Shown here in pieces: positions 6,050-12,798 of a stretch of 12,798 nucleotides of DNA (positions are counted from its first letter, which is position 1; every line of letters begins with the position of its first letter). Source of the stretch: Roseburia sp. CAG:303 (GTDB lineage Bacteria > Bacillota > Clostridia > Lachnospirales > Lachnospiraceae); NCBI GenBank assembly GCA_000437755.1, contig FR900163.1, positions 208 to 13,005 of the forward strand, given 5' to 3'. The position numbers and the translations under genes are program-made. A model generated the notes under the pieces. It saw nothing but the letters and a program-made list of their open reading frames with translations. It was not told where the DNA came from and did no database searches.

Positions 6050-6710
6050 GACTGTCATATTCCTTAAATATATCGAGAAAGTTAGTTACATTCTGTGTGA
6101 CATCGCCCCGGTAAATACCAGATCCGGATACGATGATATTCGCTCCTGCATCCAGGACTGTGCGTACATTTTCTACGGTGATGCCACCATCCACTTCAAT
6201 GTCTACATCAAATTCTCTCTCGTCGATGATTCTGCGAAGTTCCACGATTTTTCTCGTCATGCTGGTCATATATTTCTGACCGCCAAATCCCGGGTTTACC
6301 GTCATAAGTAAAACCATGTCGATTTTCTCAAGAACAAAATCCAATGTGGTGAGTGAAGTTGCCGGGTTTAAAACCACACCGACTTTACATCCCAGATCAC
6401 GAATCCGATCGATGGTTACATCCAGCTGGTTACAAGCTTCGGCATGTACCGAAATAATATCTGCACCGGCCTCCCTGAAATAATGCAGGTAGCGATCCGG
6501 GTCATTAATCATCAAATGCACATCAAATTTCTTCTCCGTACAGTCTCTTACTTTTTTGATTAAATCCCATCCAAATGAAATACATGGTACAAACATGCCA
6601 TCCATAACGTCAAGATGAATCATGTCCGCACCGGCCTTGTCTGCCAGTCTGATCTGTGATCCTAAATTGGAATAATCCGCATTCAGAATCGATGGTGCCA
6701 GTTTATACAT
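6036..6710 (-). CDS. rpe: Ribulose-phosphate 3-epimerase (Rpe)
   Basis: Rpe interconverts D-ribulose 5-phosphate and D-xylulose 5-phosphate in the pentose phosphate pathway. It is a 224-residue TIM barrel of typical length. It opens LAPSILNAD (4-12), then HLDVMDGMFVP (32-42) with metal-ligand His32 and catalytic-type Asp34, FDVHLM (62-67) with His65, MTVNPGFGGQK (136-146) forming the phosphate loop, and IEVDGGI (171-177) with Asp174. The ATG at 6710 follows GGGAGAGGA by a good distance. An ATG five codons upstream at 6725 overlaps that ribosome binding site and is rejected. rsgA lies 71 nt upstream with a hairpin at its stop codon, and thiN overlaps the 3' end by 14 bp. Confidence 0.96.
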   Translation of the reverse strand: MYKLAPSILNADYSNLGSQIRLADKAGADMIHLDVMDGMFVPCISFGWDLIKKVRDCTEKKFDVHLMINDPDRYLHYFREAGADIISVHAEACNQLDVTIDRIRDLGCKVGVVLNPATSLTTLDFVLEKIDMVLLMTVNPGFGGQKYMTSMTRKIVELRRIIDEREFDVDIEVDGGITVENVRTVLDAGANIIVSGSGIYRGDVTQNVTNFLDIFKEYDSHDQH

Positions 6711-6714
6711 ATTA

Positions 6715-6723
6715 TCCTCTCCC
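6715..6723 (-). promoter_or_regulatory. rpe ribosome binding site
   Basis: GGGAGAGGA on the minus strand directly precedes the ATG at 6710-6708 with 4-8 nt spacing depending on register. It includes the upstream in-frame ATG at 6725, which fixes the later start and gives a protein beginning MYKLAPSILNAD as expected for Rpe. Confidence 0.75.
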
Positions 6724-6769
6724 ATCCTTTTTATTTTCTTATATCAGGAAATTTTGAAGTTCCATGAAT

Positions 6770-6794
6770 CAGAAGATATGATTAATATCTTCTG
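6770..6794 (-). other. Perfect 10-bp hairpin over the rsgA stop codon
   Basis: CAGAAGATAT (6770-6779) and ATATCTTCTG (6785-6794) are perfect inverted arms around a 5-nt loop that contains the rsgA TAA (6784-6782). No U-tract follows toward rpe, so it is not a classical terminator. It may protect the upstream mRNA's 3' end after cleavage or attenuate read-through into rpe. Confidence 0.45.
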
Positions 6795-7657
6795 GTGTTT
6801 TTTAATTCATTATACATTAATACATAATTCTGATAACGGCTTTCGCTGATTTCTCCATTCTGCAGAGCCTGTTTTACGGCACAGCCGGGTTCGCTGATAT
6901 GTATACAGCCGTTAAAACGGCATTTGCCGTGGTAATTTTGAAATTCCGGAAAATAATAGTTCAGATTATCTTTTTCAAAATCGGTAATATACATGGAACT
7001 GAATCCGGGAGTATCAAACAGATAGGTATCTTCTCCGGCACAGAAGATTTCAGAATGTCTGGTGGTATGTTTCCCACGTTCAATCTTCCGGCTGATACAG
7101 CCGACCTCCATATTCGCATGCGGTACCAGATGATTTAACAGTGTCGATTTTCCGACACCGGATGGTCCGGCAAATGCGGTTGTTTTTCCTGCAAGAACAG
7201 ATTTTATTCTGTCAATATTAATATCTTCAAGTGTACTTATGGCAAAGCAGGTATAACCGGCTTTTTCGTAAATATCACATAATTTTCCAATTTCATATTC
7301 TTCTGCAAGATCGGATTTACTGAATGCGATAATACATGGTATATCCTGAATTTCCATCATAACCAGGAAACGATCCAGCAGATTAAGGTTTGGGGCAGGA
7401 CTTTTGGCTGCAAACACGATCAGCGCCTGATCAATGTTTGCAACCTCCGGACGGATTAAGGAATTGTTACGTTCCTCAATCCGGGTAATTGTTCCGGTTG
7501 CTTCCTGTTCATTTAATACCTCTATCTCGACATTGTCACCGACAAGAGGTTTTTCATTTTTGTATCTGAATATTCCTTTTGCTTTACATTCATAGACTTT
7601 ATCCTGTACCTGTACATAATAAAATCCTGCAATGCCTTTTATTATCTTGCCCCTCAT
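6782..7657 (-). CDS. rsgA: Ribosome small subunit-dependent GTPase (RsgA/CpgA)
   Basis: RsgA is a circularly permuted GTPase that helps late 30S maturation; its GTPase activity is stimulated by the 30S subunit. The 291-residue protein has an N-terminal OB fold (about 1-65). The GTPase motifs then follow in permuted order: G4 SKSD (113-116), G5 near ISTLE (140-144), G1 GPSGVGKST (164-172), G2-like GKHTTRH (195-201) and G3 DTPG (215-218). The C-terminal zinc knuckle uses Cys246, Cys251, His253 and Cys259. G4 carries Ser in place of the usual Asn/Thr. The ATG at 7657 is 1 nt after the prkC stop, so translation is probably coupled to prkC; the frame continues upstream into prkC but those residues do not belong to the family. 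In Bacillus subtilis the PrkC kinase phosphorylates this protein. Confidence 0.95.
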   Translation of the reverse strand: MRGKIIKGIAGFYYVQVQDKVYECKAKGIFRYKNEKPLVGDNVEIEVLNEQEATGTITRIEERNNSLIRPEVANIDQALIVFAAKSPAPNLNLLDRFLVMMEIQDIPCIIAFSKSDLAEEYEIGKLCDIYEKAGYTCFAISTLEDINIDRIKSVLAGKTTAFAGPSGVGKSTLLNHLVPHANMEVGCISRKIERGKHTTRHSEIFCAGEDTYLFDTPGFSSMYITDFEKDNLNYYFPEFQNYHGKCRFNGCIHISEPGCAVKQALQNGEISESRYQNYVLMYNELKNTRRY

Positions 7658-7658
7658 A

Positions 7659-9878
7659 TTAATTAAACACAGCCTCGGAAACTGCAGTTGCCTCATGTTC
7701 CCCTTCGGCATCGGTATAAGTCAGGGTGTAGGTAATCTTTGCCTCTGTTCCGGCTTTTACGTCGCTTGCTTCAATCGATGCATTCTGTGACCAGTTTGTA
7801 GAATATCTGGTGGTAATGCCGGCAGATGCCGTAACGTCTTTCGTTACATTTTCTCCATTCTTATTTGTATAAGATAATACAGCTTTAATCTGTCCGTCTG
7901 TAACATCTTCACTTACACCAAAGTCACTGGCTTTTCTGCTAGGGAAATTAGCGGTAAAGGTTGTTTTTTCTGTTTCAGCAGGTTTTGTGGTAGTTTCCGG
8001 AGCTTTCGTGGTGGTCGGAGCCTGTGTGGTGGTCGGAGCCTGTGTGGTAGTCGGCTCAGCACCCTTGCTGACAGTAACACCGATGGTTGTACCACGAGGT
8101 ACTTTCTTTCCATCCTTGATATCCTGTACAATAATGTTTCCAGCTGCAATGCTGTCGCTGTAAGCCTCATTTTCCACCTTCATGGACAATCCTTTGCTCT
8201 CTAAGGTAGCCTTTGCCTTTTCCTGGCTCATGTCAATGACATTCGGAACTTCGGAATCAGAAGTATCGGATCCCTGGCTTACATATACAACAACGGAATC
8301 TCCGAAGTATATATCAGTCTTTGCTTCCGGATTTGTTCCGATAACTTTATTTGCTTCATAGGAAGTGCTGTTCTGATACTCAAAAGTAACAATAAGACCA
8401 TAATCTTCACCCTCTAAGAGAGTCTTTACGGAGTCTTTGTCCTGACCAATTACCTCCGGCATGGTGTTCTTCTTTGCACCCTGGCTGACAACGATTTCAA
8501 TCGTGGTATTCTTATCCACAACGGTACCTTCATCCGTACTCTGGCTGATTACATCGCCCTTTGGAATGGTATTGTGGTACTGGCTGGAAATCTTATAGCC
8601 AAGATGTGCATCGGAAAGCATCTGTACTGCTTCGTCTTCAGACTTTCCAACAACTTTTGGAACTTTTGTCTGTGTGGATTTGATGCTTTCGGCTTCCGCA
8701 GTTGTGGTGCTTTCATCATCGGATTTTGAACCGCCGCATCCGTTTGCAGTATTAATGGCAAGGATAATTGCAAGAATAATAAACACAACACCGGAAACAA
8801 TGGCACCGATAAAGATTACCTTATCCATCTTCGGATTTCCGGAATCAATATCATCTTCTTCGCCAAAGATATCGTCTTCATCATCCTCGTAGGATTCTTC
8901 GCCCTCGTCATCATCATCTTCGCCCGGAATGTATTCGTCATTCTCTTCCTCCGGGTACTGTACTGCTTCATTTCTTATCTTTGAAACCTCTTCGTCCGTC
9001 ATCATTACAGTGGTTCTGTTTGATACGGCAGGAGAAGTAATCTGTACAAAATCTTCATCCGGAGCAATCAGGGAATGCTTTAAATCTGCAATTAACGCAG
9101 ATACTTTTGCATATCTTCTGTCCGGCTTTTTCTGTGTACATTTCAGAATGATCTTTTCCACACTGACCGGTAAATCAGGAACAATCTCCTTTGGACTTGG
9201 AATCTCGTCGTTGATATGCTGCAATGCAACACTTACGGTAGAATCCCCTTCAAAAGGAACTTTTCCTGTTATCAGTTCATACAAGGTAATACCGAGGGAA
9301 TAGATATCACTCTTTTCATCGATATATCCGCCCCTTGCCTGTTCCGGTGAAATGTAATGCACAGATCCCATCGCATTGGAATTGATCGTGTTGGAACTTG
9401 CTGCCCGGGCAATACCGAAATCTGTTACCTTCACTTTTCCTTCCCTGGAAATCATGATATTCTGTGGCTTGATATCCCTGTGGATAATATTATTGTTATG
9501 CGCAGCTTCGATTCCCTGTGAAACCTGTATGGCAATGCTTACCGCTTCTTTTACCGGAAGAGGTCCTTTCTTTTCTATGTATTTCTTTAAAGTAATGCCA
9601 TCGATTAATTCCATTACGATATAATGAAGCGTATCGTCTTCTCCGACATCATATACATTCACAATATTTGGATGTACAAGACCTGCGGCAGACTGTGCTT
9701 CCACCTTGAATTTGGAAACAAATGTCTTGTCTTCGCTGAATTCCGGTTTCAGTACCTTGATTGCCACATATCTGTTTAGTTTGTGATCCAATGCCTTGTA
9801 GACATCGGACATTCCTCCGGAACCGACTTTATCCACTATTTCATATCGGTCTCCAATAAACATACCTTTTCTAATCAT
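7659..9878 (-). CDS. prkC: PASTA-domain Ser/Thr protein kinase (PrkC/Stk)
   Basis: PrkC is a membrane Hanks-type kinase whose outer PASTA repeats bind muropeptides or lipid II and tune wall synthesis, translation and dormancy exit. The 739 residues comprise a kinase domain (about 12-270) with Gly loop VGSGGMSDV (18-26), Lys41, HRDIKPQN (133-140), DFG (153-155) and a Ser/Thr-rich activation loop before GSVHYISPEQ (171-180). A strongly acidic juxtamembrane linker follows (309-345), then one membrane helix (354-376) and three PASTA repeats (about 405-467, 472-536, 543-606). A Thr/Pro/Gln linker with repeated PTTTQA (609-640) leads to a C-terminal beta-rich region of about 100 residues (641-739). 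An Ig-like C-terminal domain is known in the Staphylococcus aureus homologue; similarity here is inferred from layout. ATG at 9878 follows AGAGG by 8 nt; the phosphatase gene lies 25 nt upstream. Confidence 0.97.
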   Translation of the reverse strand: MIRKGMFIGDRYEIVDKVGSGGMSDVYKALDHKLNRYVAIKVLKPEFSEDKTFVSKFKVEAQSAAGLVHPNIVNVYDVGEDDTLHYIVMELIDGITLKKYIEKKGPLPVKEAVSIAIQVSQGIEAAHNNNIIHRDIKPQNIMISREGKVKVTDFGIARAASSNTINSNAMGSVHYISPEQARGGYIDEKSDIYSLGITLYELITGKVPFEGDSTVSVALQHINDEIPSPKEIVPDLPVSVEKIILKCTQKKPDRRYAKVSALIADLKHSLIAPDEDFVQITSPAVSNRTTVMMTDEEVSKIRNEAVQYPEEENDEYIPGEDDDDEGEESYEDDEDDIFGEEDDIDSGNPKMDKVIFIGAIVSGVVFIILAIILAINTANGCGGSKSDDESTTTAEAESIKSTQTKVPKVVGKSEDEAVQMLSDAHLGYKISSQYHNTIPKGDVISQSTDEGTVVDKNTTIEIVVSQGAKKNTMPEVIGQDKDSVKTLLEGEDYGLIVTFEYQNSTSYEANKVIGTNPEAKTDIYFGDSVVVYVSQGSDTSDSEVPNVIDMSQEKAKATLESKGLSMKVENEAYSDSIAAGNIIVQDIKDGKKVPRGTTIGVTVSKGAEPTTTQAPTTTQAPTTTKAPETTTKPAETEKTTFTANFPSRKASDFGVSEDVTDGQIKAVLSYTNKNGENVTKDVTASAGITTRYSTNWSQNASIEASDVKAGTEAKITYTLTYTDAEGEHEATAVSEAVFN
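7993..8057. repeat. 18-bp tandem repeat encoding the PrkC Thr/Pro linker
   Basis: Two identical 18-bp units (GTGGTCGGAGCCTGTGTG at 8011-8028 and 8029-8046, plus strand) are flanked by a degenerate unit at 7993-8010 and a partial unit at 8047-8057. On the minus strand they encode PTTTQA-type hexapeptides between the last PASTA repeat and the C-terminal region. Unit gain or loss would stay in frame, so linker length may vary between strains. Confidence 0.8.
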
Positions 9879-9903
9879 TCTTTCAACCTCTCTACTATAC
9901 TTA

Positions 9904-10623
9904 TTATAATTCTACAACTATTGCAGTAATATTATCCGCTCCGCCATTATGATTTGCAGTATATACAAGTTCGTTTACAATTTCCTCTACCGGTATATTC
10001 TTTTTTACGATTCTTTTTAAATCCTCATCTGTAATCATATTGGAAAGTCCGTCGGAACACATCAGGATTTTATCGCCTTCTTTGTATTTTACCTGGAAAT
10101 AATCGGCAAATGTACCTGTTTCAACACCTACTGCCCGGGTAATTACATTCTTCTTCTCATGTGTTCTGGCACTGTCCTTATCAATTTCGCCCCGGCTGAC
10201 CATTTCCTCCACATAGGAATGATCCCTGGTAATCTGGTGGATATCATCGTTAATCAGATAAAGCCTTGAATCCCCAATGTTTGCAACATAAAAATCATGC
10301 CGGCAGATGGTTGTAATCACAAGTGTTGTTCCCATTCCCTCAAATTCCGGATGATCCTTTGACATATAGAAAATCTCGTTATTGGCGGTTGTCACCGCTT
10401 CCTGGATAATGGAAACCGGATCTTTCAGTTCTGTTGATGTAATAGAAGTTATAATTGTTTCCACAGCACTTTTGGAAGCAACTTCACCGGCTTTATGACC
10501 ACCCATGCCATCTGCAACAATATATACGTTTGGAAGATTCCCAAGTGGTTTCTCACTGATATATAGATAATCCTGATTATTTTTTCTTGTTCTCCCTATA
10601 TCTGTAATTCCAAAAGCCTTCAT
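9904..10623 (-). CDS. prpC: PP2C-family Ser/Thr phosphatase (PrpC/Stp)
   Basis: PrpC is the cytoplasmic metal-dependent phosphatase that reverses PrkC phosphorylation. The 239-residue protein is a complete PPM/PP2C domain with no membrane segment. It contains GRTRKNNQD (10-18) with metal-ligand Asp18, VADGMGGHKAGE (36-47) with Asp38 and Gly39, GMGTTLV (96-102), NIGDSRLYL (115-123), ITRAVG (161-166), CSDGLSN (189-195) with Asp191 and GGADNIT (227-233) with Asp230. The start is the ATG at 10623, 7 nt after AAGGAGG (10631-10637) and overlapping the rlmN stop as ATGA. The frame remains open 19 codons further upstream, but this is rlmN coding sequence. It sits immediately before prkC, the classic phosphatase-kinase pair. 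Confidence 0.97.
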   Translation of the reverse strand: MKAFGITDIGRTRKNNQDYLYISEKPLGNLPNVYIVADGMGGHKAGEVASKSAVETIITSITSTELKDPVSIIQEAVTTANNEIFYMSKDHPEFEGMGTTLVITTICRHDFYVANIGDSRLYLINDDIHQITRDHSYVEEMVSRGEIDKDSARTHEKKNVITRAVGVETGTFADYFQVKYKEGDKILMCSDGLSNMITDEDLKRIVKKNIPVEEIVNELVYTANHNGGADNITAIVVEL

Positions 10624-11684
10624 GTGTCTCCCTCCTTTGTAACTATGGATTCCGTATAACTTTTTCGCAGCTGGCCGCATGCGCCGTTGATATCGCTGCC
10701 CATCTCCCTGCGGATAGTTGCATTGATTCCCTTCCCGGTCAGAAAATCCCGGAAACGTTCTACCGCTTCCCGGTCGGAACGTTTAAATGTTCTTTCTTTG
10801 ATCGGATTAACAGGAATCAGATTAACATGACAATTCATTCCATTCAATAAAGCCGCAAGTTTTTTTGCTTCCGCTGCAGTATCATTTACCCCGGCAACAA
10901 GGCTGTATTCAAAAGAGATACGTCTGCCCGTCCGGTCAAAATAATGTCTGCAGGCTTCCAGAATCTCTGAAATGGTGTATTTATTCGCGATCGGCATTAA
11001 TGTCCGTCTTGTTTCATCATCGGATGCGTGCAGGGAAATCGCAAGGGTAAGTCCGAGCTTTTCCTCTGCAAGCCGGTAAATCTGCGGAACAAGCCCGCAC
11101 GTGGATAATGTAATGTTCCGGTTGCTTATATTTGTACCGCGCTCATCGGTAATCAGACCGATAAATTTTAATACATTATCATAATTATCCAGCGGCTCAC
11201 CGCTTCCCATCAAAACAATATTCGACACTTTCTCGCCAGAACTCTGTTCAATGCAATAAATCTCATCGAGCATTTCAGACGGACTGAGATTGCGTTCGAG
11301 TCCGTCGAGCGTCGATGCACAGAAGCGGCAACCCATACGGCAGCCGACCTGGGTGGAAATACATACGGAATTTCCATGATGGTATTTCATCAATACACTC
11401 TCGATGATATTTCCGTCCGCAAGTTCAAAAAGGTATTTCTGCGTATCGTCAATTTGGGAAGTAAGTATCTTTACCGGTTTCAGATTCACAATGCTGCAGG
11501 TCTGCTCCAGCTTTTCCCTGAAATCTTTTGACAGATTACTCATCTCATCGAAAGAAGTTACATGTTTCTGATGAAGCCATCCAAAGACCTGACCGGTGCG
11601 AAATTTCTGACCGCCCAGCTCGGTAATAAATGTTTCTAATTCTGTATAACTAAGTGACTTTATATCAATTTTTTCTGTCATCAT
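10620..11684 (-). CDS. rlmN: 23S rRNA (A2503-C2)/tRNA (A37-C2) methyltransferase (RlmN)
   Basis: RlmN is a radical-SAM enzyme that methylates C2 of A2503 in 23S rRNA, at the peptidyl transferase centre, and often A37 in tRNAs. The 354-residue protein has the expected N-terminal accessory domain (about 1-95). The radical-SAM cluster motif is CRMGCRFC (Cys115, Cys119, Cys122). GSGEPLDN (160-167) and the SAM-binding ISLHAS (216-221) follow. The two catalytic cysteines are Cys108 (in SVCISTQ), corresponding to the resolving residue, and Cys336 (in GACGQL), corresponding to the methyl-carrying residue of E. coli RlmN. Two adjacent ATG codons (11684 and 11681) follow AAAGG by 6 and 9 nt, and I kept the first. 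A strong promoter lies 40-70 nt upstream, so rlmN can start its own transcript through prpC-prkC-rsgA. Confidence 0.96.
   Translation of the reverse strand: MMTEKIDIKSLSYTELETFITELGGQKFRTGQVFGWLHQKHVTSFDEMSNLSKDFREKLEQTCSIVNLKPVKILTSQIDDTQKYLFELADGNIIESVLMKYHHGNSVCISTQVGCRMGCRFCASTLDGLERNLSPSEMLDEIYCIEQSSGEKVSNIVLMGSGEPLDNYDNVLKFIGLITDERGTNISNRNITLSTCGLVPQIYRLAEEKLGLTLAISLHASDDETRRTLMPIANKYTISEILEACRHYFDRTGRRISFEYSLVAGVNDTAAEAKKLAALLNGMNCHVNLIPVNPIKERTFKRSDREAVERFRDFLTGKGINATIRREMGSDINGACGQLRKSYTESIVTKEGDT
10631..10637 (-). promoter_or_regulatory. prpC ribosome binding site
   Basis: Consensus AAGGAGG on the minus strand, inside the 3' end of rlmN and 7 nt before the ATG at 10623-10621. It sets the PrpC start at MKAFGITDIG and rules out the longer frame. 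Confidence 0.85.
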
Positions 11685-11707
11685 ATTCTGCCTTTGCTTA
11701 TGTAGCT

Positions 11708-11730
11708 TATACTATATCCTGTTTAGTATA
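11708..11730. promoter_or_regulatory. Inverted repeat overlapping the rlmN -10 box and start site
   Basis: TATACTA and TAGTATA (11708-11714 and 11724-11730) are perfect 7-bp arms separated by 9 bp. The upstream arm coincides with the -10 box, and the downstream arm falls just after the predicted start of transcription. It could be an operator, but the AT-only composition of most positions and the -10 consensus itself make chance plausible. Confidence 0.3.
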
Positions 11731-11753
11731 GCATAAAAGTTCTACTTTGTAAA
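11725..11753 (-). promoter_or_regulatory. Sigma-A promoter upstream of rlmN
   Basis: On the minus strand: -35 TTTACA (11753-11748), a 17-bp spacer ending in an extended -10 TGC, and -10 TATACT (11730-11725). Predicted transcription starts near 11718, giving a 5' leader of about 35 nt. It lies just after the rsmB stop codon, so rlmN and the genes behind it need not depend on read-through from rsmB. Confidence 0.75.
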
Positions 11754-11759
11754 ATAACT

Positions 11760-12798
11760 TTAAACTGTTTTTTGAAATTTGCTGATAAAGAATCCATCCG
11801 TTGGATTTATCCCGGGAAGCAGCTGGAGATATCCGTTTTTTGCAGTATCCGAAGATAATTCTTCTGGAATTAATCCAGAAATATCCAGTGCTTTTAATGG
11901 AAAATTATCAGAAAGCCATTTATAATTTTCATAATTTTCTTCCCGGTTTGTGGTACAGGTGCTGAAAACAAATGTTCCGCCGGGACGTACCAGTTTTACG
12001 GCATTTTCAAGCAGACAGCGTTGTACTTTGATTAACTCCTTCTGCTTTTCCGGTGTCATGTGATATTTAATATCGCTCTTTTTACCAAGAACTCCGAGGC
12101 CGGAACATGGAAGATCGGCAATGACAAGATCAGCAATATTTTCATTTTCCGGATCTCCCTGAAAACCGTCCTTTACAACAGCGCGGATATTCGTAAAACC
12201 GCTTCTTGCAATATTGGACTGAATCAGAGATACTTTGTAATCCGATACATCCCTTGCTTCCACCATTCCGGTGCTGCAGAGCAGATCTGCGATATGCAGG
12301 GATTTTCCGCCCGGTGCAGCACAGACATCGATACAGTAATCATTTTTCTGTGGTGCGGCTATCTTTGCCACAAGCATGGAACTCGGATCCTGAACCATAA
12401 AGAGTCCGTCCTGGAAACTTTTCAAAGCACCGAGATAATCCATTCCGGAGATAAACAATGCTTCTTCCAGATATGGATTATTTTTTACAGTAACGCCTTC
12501 TTCTTCCAGAAGCTTTTTGCACTCTTCTACGGAAGTTCTGCTGAGATTGCAGCGGATGGAAATGGCATTATCGTTGTCTAAGGTACTTTTTATCATACGG
12601 GAAGCCGATTCTGTCCCATACTGGTAAATCCACTGCTCCACAATCCATTCCGGCATGGAATAGACAATGGACAGGTGTTTTACCAGATCTTCTGATGCGT
12701 CTGGAAAGTCAGGATTATCCTTATTTCGGACGATATTACGCAATATTCCGTTTACGAAGCCCTTTAACTGGTAAAATCCTCTTTTGGATGCCAGTTTT
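11760..12798 (-). CDS. rsmB: 16S rRNA (cytosine967-C5)-methyltransferase RsmB, N-terminus beyond the window
   Basis: RsmB methylates C5 of C967 in 16S rRNA using SAM. The visible 345 codons are the C-terminal part; the frame is open to the right edge and begins mid-gene (KLASKRGFYQLKGFVNGILR), the end of the NusB-like N-terminal domain. A TTG at 12743 is inside this conserved stretch and is not the start. Numbered from the edge, VQDPSS is at 135-140, the SAM-binding CAAPGGKS at 159-166, DLPCSG at 228-233 (Cys231 for product release) and STCTTNREEN at 279-288 (Cys281, the catalytic nucleophile). The C terminus is complete, ending GFFISKFQKTV. It is the expected neighbour upstream of rlmN. Confidence 0.95.
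   Translation of the reverse strand, partial: KLASKRGFYQLKGFVNGILRNIVRNKDNPDFPDASEDLVKHLSIVYSMPEWIVEQWIYQYGTESASRMIKSTLDNDNAISIRCNLSRTSVEECKKLLEEEGVTVKNNPYLEEALFISGMDYLGALKSFQDGLFMVQDPSSMLVAKIAAPQKNDYCIDVCAAPGGKSLHIADLLCSTGMVEARDVSDYKVSLIQSNIARSGFTNIRAVVKDGFQGDPENENIADLVIADLPCSGLGVLGKKSDIKYHMTPEKQKELIKVQRCLLENAVKLVRPGGTFVFSTCTTNREENYENYKWLSDNFPLKALDISGLIPEELSSDTAKNGYLQLLPGINPTDGFFISKFQKTV

Noticed and set aside
7913..8170. 85-codon Pro/Leu/Arg-rich frame overlapping the end of prkC
   Set aside because: It is an out-of-frame reading of the repetitive Thr/Pro linker of prkC.
12060..12581. 173-codon open frame on the plus strand
   Set aside because: It lies antisense to the SAM-binding domain of rsmB and shows no family resemblance or start signal.
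12741..12743. TTG as the start of rsmB
   Set aside because: The frame is open upstream to the window edge and encodes conserved RsmB sequence (FVNGILRN) across this codon, so the gene is truncated by the window.

Overview
The window is AT-rich chromosomal DNA of a low-GC Gram-positive anaerobe. Gene order, the PASTA-kinase architecture and strong GGAG/AGGAGG ribosome binding sites point to the Clostridia, most likely a Lachnospiraceae relative (inference from content, not a database match). There is no sign of phage, integrase, CRISPR, tRNA or rRNA. Almost everything is housekeeping or biosynthesis, densely packed and mostly on the minus strand.

Layout. Positions 1-104 hold the 5' end of a minus-strand gene that runs off the left edge. 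Positions 105-283 are a divergent regulatory region with two good sigma-A promoters, a perfect 14-bp palindrome between them, and a cre/LacI-type operator just downstream of the rightward start site. Prephenate dehydrogenase (tyrA, 284-1411, +) is the only complete plus-strand gene. Positions 1412-1574 hold no gene but carry a striking nested inverted repeat of about 104 bp, where tyrA meets the opposing gene train. From 1575 to the right edge all genes are on the minus strand. Read 5' to 3' from the right they are rsmB (5' truncated), rlmN, prpC/stp, prkC, rsgA, rpe, thiN, a DUF3810 membrane metalloprotease-like gene, queA, aroA and an unrecognised 115-residue protein.

How the genes work together. 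rsmB-rlmN-prpC-prkC-rsgA-rpe-thiN is the well-known conserved Firmicutes block. It combines rRNA methylation (RsmB, RlmN), a reversible Ser/Thr phosphorylation switch that senses the cell wall (PrkC kinase, PrpC phosphatase), 30S maturation (RsgA, a known PrkC substrate in Bacillus), ribulose-5-phosphate epimerisation and thiamine pyrophosphate synthesis. Here the block continues into queuosine tRNA modification (queA) and the shikimate pathway (aroA). Many junctions overlap or nearly abut (ATGA overlaps at rlmN/prpC and thiN/DUF3810, a 14-bp overlap at rpe/thiN, 1 nt at prkC/rsgA), so translational coupling is likely. A strong promoter lies between rsmB and rlmN. aroA and tyrA serve the same aromatic amino acid pathway but converge from opposite strands.

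Several start codons were set by Shine-Dalgarno position rather than longest frame: queA at 4316, thiN at 6049, rpe at 6710, rsgA at 7657 and prpC at 10623. The less ordinary content is the nested inverted repeat after tyrA, the operator-like sites before tyrA, the extra C-terminal region and Thr/Pro linker of PrkC, the embedded DUF3810 gene and the unrecognised small protein. I see no convincing wholly new multi-gene system.
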